Source: Hypsibius dujardini (Eukaryota; Tardigrada; Eutardigrada; Parachela; Hypsibiidae). Taken from it: a stretch of 43,774 nucleotides of DNA. Positions 40,494-43,774 of this stretch are shown in pieces. Location of the stretch: contig LRSR01002786.1 in the NCBI GenBank assembly GCA_001579985.1, positions 1 through 43,774 on the forward strand, read 5' to 3'. The notes beneath the pieces were generated by a model. It saw only the letters and a list, made by a program, of their open reading frames with translations, searched no databases and had not been told where the DNA came from. The translations under genes were made by a program, and so were the position numbers. Numbering within the stretch: position 1 is the stretch's first letter; each line of letters starts with the position of its first letter.

Positions 40494-41170
40494 ATGGTGA
40501 CCCATGCCGGAATGGTGCGCATTAGTGGTGACCCGAGCATGGCCGGAGCCCCTACCGGTAATATTGACCCAGGTGACGAAGCGTCTGGAGCCGAACAGAG
40601 CATTGCTGGAGACTTTAGAGTTGAACCGACTATGATCGGAGACTTTGCGTTAACAAACGCAAGGGACGAAGCGAATAGTGATGACTCAAGCATGCACCGG
40701 GACCTTAACAGTTACCCATGTAAGGAAGAAGTACTTAGAGGTGATCCGAGTATGGCCCCAGATCGTTCTGTTCACCCATGCAGAGAAGGAGCGTTAAGTC
40801 ACTCCAGCATGACCGCAGACCTAACTGGTGATCCAAACATTATCTGGAGCCCTACTAGCGACCAACATATGGACGGAGTGCCTGGACGTGACCCAAACAT
40901 GGCCGGAAATTTGGCTGGTAACCCATGCCAAATAAGGACGCTCAGTGACCCGAGCATGGTAGGAAACCTTAATAATGAACTGACGACGCACTTGGTAAAG
41001 ACAGAGTATGACCGGAGATTTTAGTAGTTCATTGACTACGCGTCCAGTGGTGAAGCGACCGTGCATTTAGTAGTTTCCCGAGGACAGGAGGCTTCACTGG
41101 TAACGGAGCATCACGAAAGACCCAAGTGGTGACAAGATCATAGAGCAAAAATAACATATAAGTTAATCAT
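40494..41170 (+). repeat. Degenerate coding minisatellite (GDPSMAG-type units)
   Basis: About a dozen imperfect units of roughly 40-50 bp built on GTGACCCGAGCATGGCCGGA. A 176-residue open frame (40494-41024) spans them: GDPSMAGAPTG, RGDPSMAPD, TGDPNIIWS, GRDPNMAGNLAG, LSDPSMVGNL. Whether it is translated is unknown. No signal peptide and no known domain. A tandem repeat whose unit is not a multiple of three throughout would not normally stay open this long, so either selection or chance is at work. Confidence 0.6.
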
Positions 41171-41899
41171 GGCCGGTTACCTGAGTGATGAGCCATGCAA
41201 ACAGTCTAGTTGCTTATTCTACTATACCAGTCTTGCCAGAGTCTCTCTTCTCTCATCGTATTAGAGAGGATTGACGAAAGAAACTAGATAGTATTGTCTT
41301 TAGGGCGTACTAAACCGTAACATTTCTATGGCCGGCTGTGCAAATAATTCCGACACAGAACTGTCTGCTCGTCGTCATTTTTACGACTAGCGGCGAGGGA
41401 GCAAGTAGCTCAAAACAATAAATTGAAATAGTTGCAATACAGTTACAACCTGTAGAAAATAGGCACATGCAGCACACGTACACAGGACTAAACTTCTCAA
41501 CATTTTTCTTCCCTTGTTCGTTTAATCCAGCAGGTCAATTTAATTGGATCCATTCTCACTGTAATTCGTGGATCAAATGTCATTCTTATTACGAGAATAT
41601 GCTCGCAGATATTAATAAACGAACAGAGCGCTTTAATTCAAATTATTATTTTCCTAAGTTGTCAAGTGTCGGCGGCCGGCCGGCCACTATTACACTTTTA
41701 TGAATCAAGTCACATGGAAGTGACTTAAAAGCCAGAAAAATACATAGTATTACAAAAACAATGGAAAGTAAATCGTCAAAATTTTAAAAACTCAAGCTCT
41801 TATAAAATACACAAACAAAAGGTTCTTAAAAGATATCACGACAGTAAAGGTGGCTAAAGTATTTTTTCTATATTGACATTCTTATTTTCTATATTCTTT
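41171..41899. other. Intergenic DNA, no gene
   Basis: No convincing frame or repeat; the left end of the third Polinton may lie here, but its terminal repeat cannot be recognised without the other end. Confidence 0.4.
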
Positions 41900-43774
41900 T
41901 TTATTTTTCATTAGTATATTTACTAGCGAAAGAACAAATTCGATTTTTATTGGATCACAGTTAAAATGTCTGATTTGAGAAAAAGTATGCGGTGCATCAA
42001 CGATTAAGAGAAATTCCAGATCATGAAAAAGACGAGTGTCCAAGAAATAGAGACAAAGTCGAAGAGAGTATAGTAATAATAGAAAATTATGAAAACCAAT
42101 TACAGAATAAAAAGGAAAAAACAGAGGACGCGATCTCAATTTTCCAGAAAGAAGCGAGCAGGCTGTCTAAATCATACGATTTGTTTGAAGAGAACTCCAT
42201 CAACTTCGACACACAAATAGATAGCTTGAATTTTAGAAAGACTAGAATGACTATTCTAGGTGTTCACGTTAATTTAGGGATGGATTTCCCCAAAAGTATC
42301 GATTCGAAAGACTATATGTATATTTTAGAACGTTTATCACCACTAATTAGAAGTAAATTAGTTGAGGCTTTATTGCACTCTCAAATCAAAACAAACATAG
42401 TACTGTACTGAATGACGAAAAAAGATACAACTACAGGTCTAATATTTAGCGATAGATGATGGTAGATGATAGATGATAGTGGTGATATGCAAAGTACATT
42501 AGAAGTATCTCAAATCGATGATTTTATTGCCGACTCAATTGGAACTATTCATCGTAACACCGATAAATTTATTAACGAAGGTTCTCAGTGGACGTTTCAA
42601 AAAATTATTACGTTGTTTCTAAATATATCTGAGCATGATCATAGTGCTTCTGATGGACGGGGGGGTAGTTATGTTGAGTTTCAAAATAAAAATTGTGTCA
42701 ATATAAAAAATGAAGATAATTATTGTCTAAAATACTGCATTGCGGCTCATTTTCATCCTATCGATCGGTTGAATCATCCGAACAGACCAAAACAATACCT
42801 ATCATACTTCAACGAAATAAATTATAATGGATGCGATTTTCCGTTTGTATGTAATCAAAACAATTTTTTTTGTTTGGAGAACAAAAACAAGGAATTGTCG
42901 ATCTGCGTCTATGAGTTAGATGAAAAAAATCTACAATCCCTCTATTTGTCAAAGAAAAAAGATAGCAATAGCAATCCAGCTAGCTGTTTATTTGCTGTTA
43001 GTAAATATTATTACGTTTTGATAAGAAATTTTAATGGATTAAATACCAATAAAAATAATCACCAAGGAAGCGGAAAATGTACCTGTAAATTCTGTCTCAA
43101 TACCGAAAATTCTGAAAAAAGTAAGAATGAATGTGAAAAAGGTTGTATCGATAATACTATTCAACGAATCAAAATGAAAGAAAAACAAGAAAAAAGGAAA
43201 TTCAAAAATTACCCCAATAAATTGAAAGCTCCTTTTGTAGCTTCTGCAGACGCTGAGACACTGAACGCAGAAATTATACAAAATAAATCATTAGGCGCTA
43301 GCAAAACAAAAACTATCAAAGGAAGTGAAACTATTATGGATCCCACGGGTGTATCATTCTTACTTGTTAGATCAGACGGCAAAATAAGAGATGAACAGGA
43401 CAAGCTGTTGTACTTTCGATATAACGGTAAGGGTTGCATAAAAGAATTTTTAGAAGGCATATCTGAGCAATAAGAAGCTATAAGAAGATCAAAACAGATC
43501 TAAAAAATATCATACAAATGAATTTGCCTAAGGAAGAAGAGAAACGATTTCAAAAATCAGATCGCTGTCACATTTGCGAGTCGAAATTCGAGAGAAAGGA
43601 CGTAAAAGTTAGAGATCACTGTCATATCACTGGTGAATTTCGTGGAGCGGCGCATAATAGCTGTGATATTAACTTCAGATATAAACCTGAACTACCAGTA
43701 TTCTTCTTTCACAACTTAACTGGATTTGATGGACATTTAATTGTCAAAGGCATAGAATTGAAAGGCAAAGAACA
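41900..43774 (+). mobile_element. Third Polinton, left part only, runs off the window
   Basis: Recognised from its DNA polymerase B, read on the plus strand and starting near 41966. The sequence is different from the polymerase of the big Polinton, so it is another subfamily. Terminal repeats are not identified. It carries several breaks within the visible 1.8 kb. Confidence 0.8.
41966..43774 (+). pseudogene. Polinton DNA polymerase B with endonuclease-VII-like finger, partial, broken
   Basis: An upstream small gene or N-terminal piece begins MSDLRKSM and has a coiled coil (IENYENQLQNKKEKTED). Polymerase sequence follows: NKNCVNIKNEDNYCLKY (the same landmark as in the big Polinton), a region with CTCKFCL, PFVASADAET (an exonuclease-like DxE), then SDRCHICESKFERKD and VRDHCHITGEFRGAAHNSC, the zinc/HNH finger often embedded in these polymerases, and FFFHNLTGFDGHLIVKGI (exonuclease motif). 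The palm domain is beyond the window. The copy is damaged. Confidence 0.88.

Overview
The window looks like animal nuclear DNA, most likely arthropod or close kin. The evidence is spliced cytochrome P450 genes with GT-AG introns, two promoters pairing a TATA box with a TCAGT initiator, and a heavy load of eukaryotic transposons (hAT, mariner/Tc1-type, short inverted-repeat elements, Polintons). The species cannot be named from the sequence. There is no sign of bacterial genes, tRNA, rRNA or CRISPR.

Layout. 1-3.3 kb is a patchwork of short inverted-repeat elements, one with an expanded 17-bp tandem repeat, plus a 750-bp foldback element. 3.33-3.49 kb is a P450 I-helix exon. A 17.0-kb Polinton (3613-20611) with 300-bp terminal inverted repeats sits inside the (CTGT)n microsatellite after that exon, and the P450 haem-binding last exon follows at 20.77-20.95 kb. 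21.5-26.3 kb is a second, shrunken Polinton relic in reverse orientation. It keeps both terminal repeats and a few genes, and encloses a secreted leucine-rich-repeat gene. 26.8-38.5 kb is a second P450 gene: promoter, membrane-anchor exon, body exons with three frameshifts, and last exon. Its introns hold a 1.34-kb mariner-like element, a 3.56-kb hAT transposon with a perfect 8-bp target duplication, and several short elements. 38.5-41.9 kb has no clear gene but holds a young palindromic element and a degenerate coding minisatellite. 41.9 kb to the window end is the start of a third Polinton of another polymerase type.

How the parts fit. The backbone is two tandem P450 genes of the CYP2-like type, both probably dead, opened up by insertions. 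The large Polinton is old: its terminal repeats differ at about a fifth to a quarter of positions and it carries roughly a dozen coding breaks, although the major capsid frame and some accessory frames still look whole. It carries the usual set (packaging ATPase, protease, major capsid protein, protein-primed DNA polymerase B, integrase). It also has three unusual genes: a frame resembling adenovirus fibre shaft repeats, a forkhead-like coiled-coil gene, and a penton-like gene shared with the relic. In the Polinton and the relic, the slot between one terminal repeat and the gene beside the ATPase holds a different host-like gene: forkhead-like in one, leucine-rich-repeat in the other. I regard this variable cargo slot and the fibre-like gene as the most interesting signals here.
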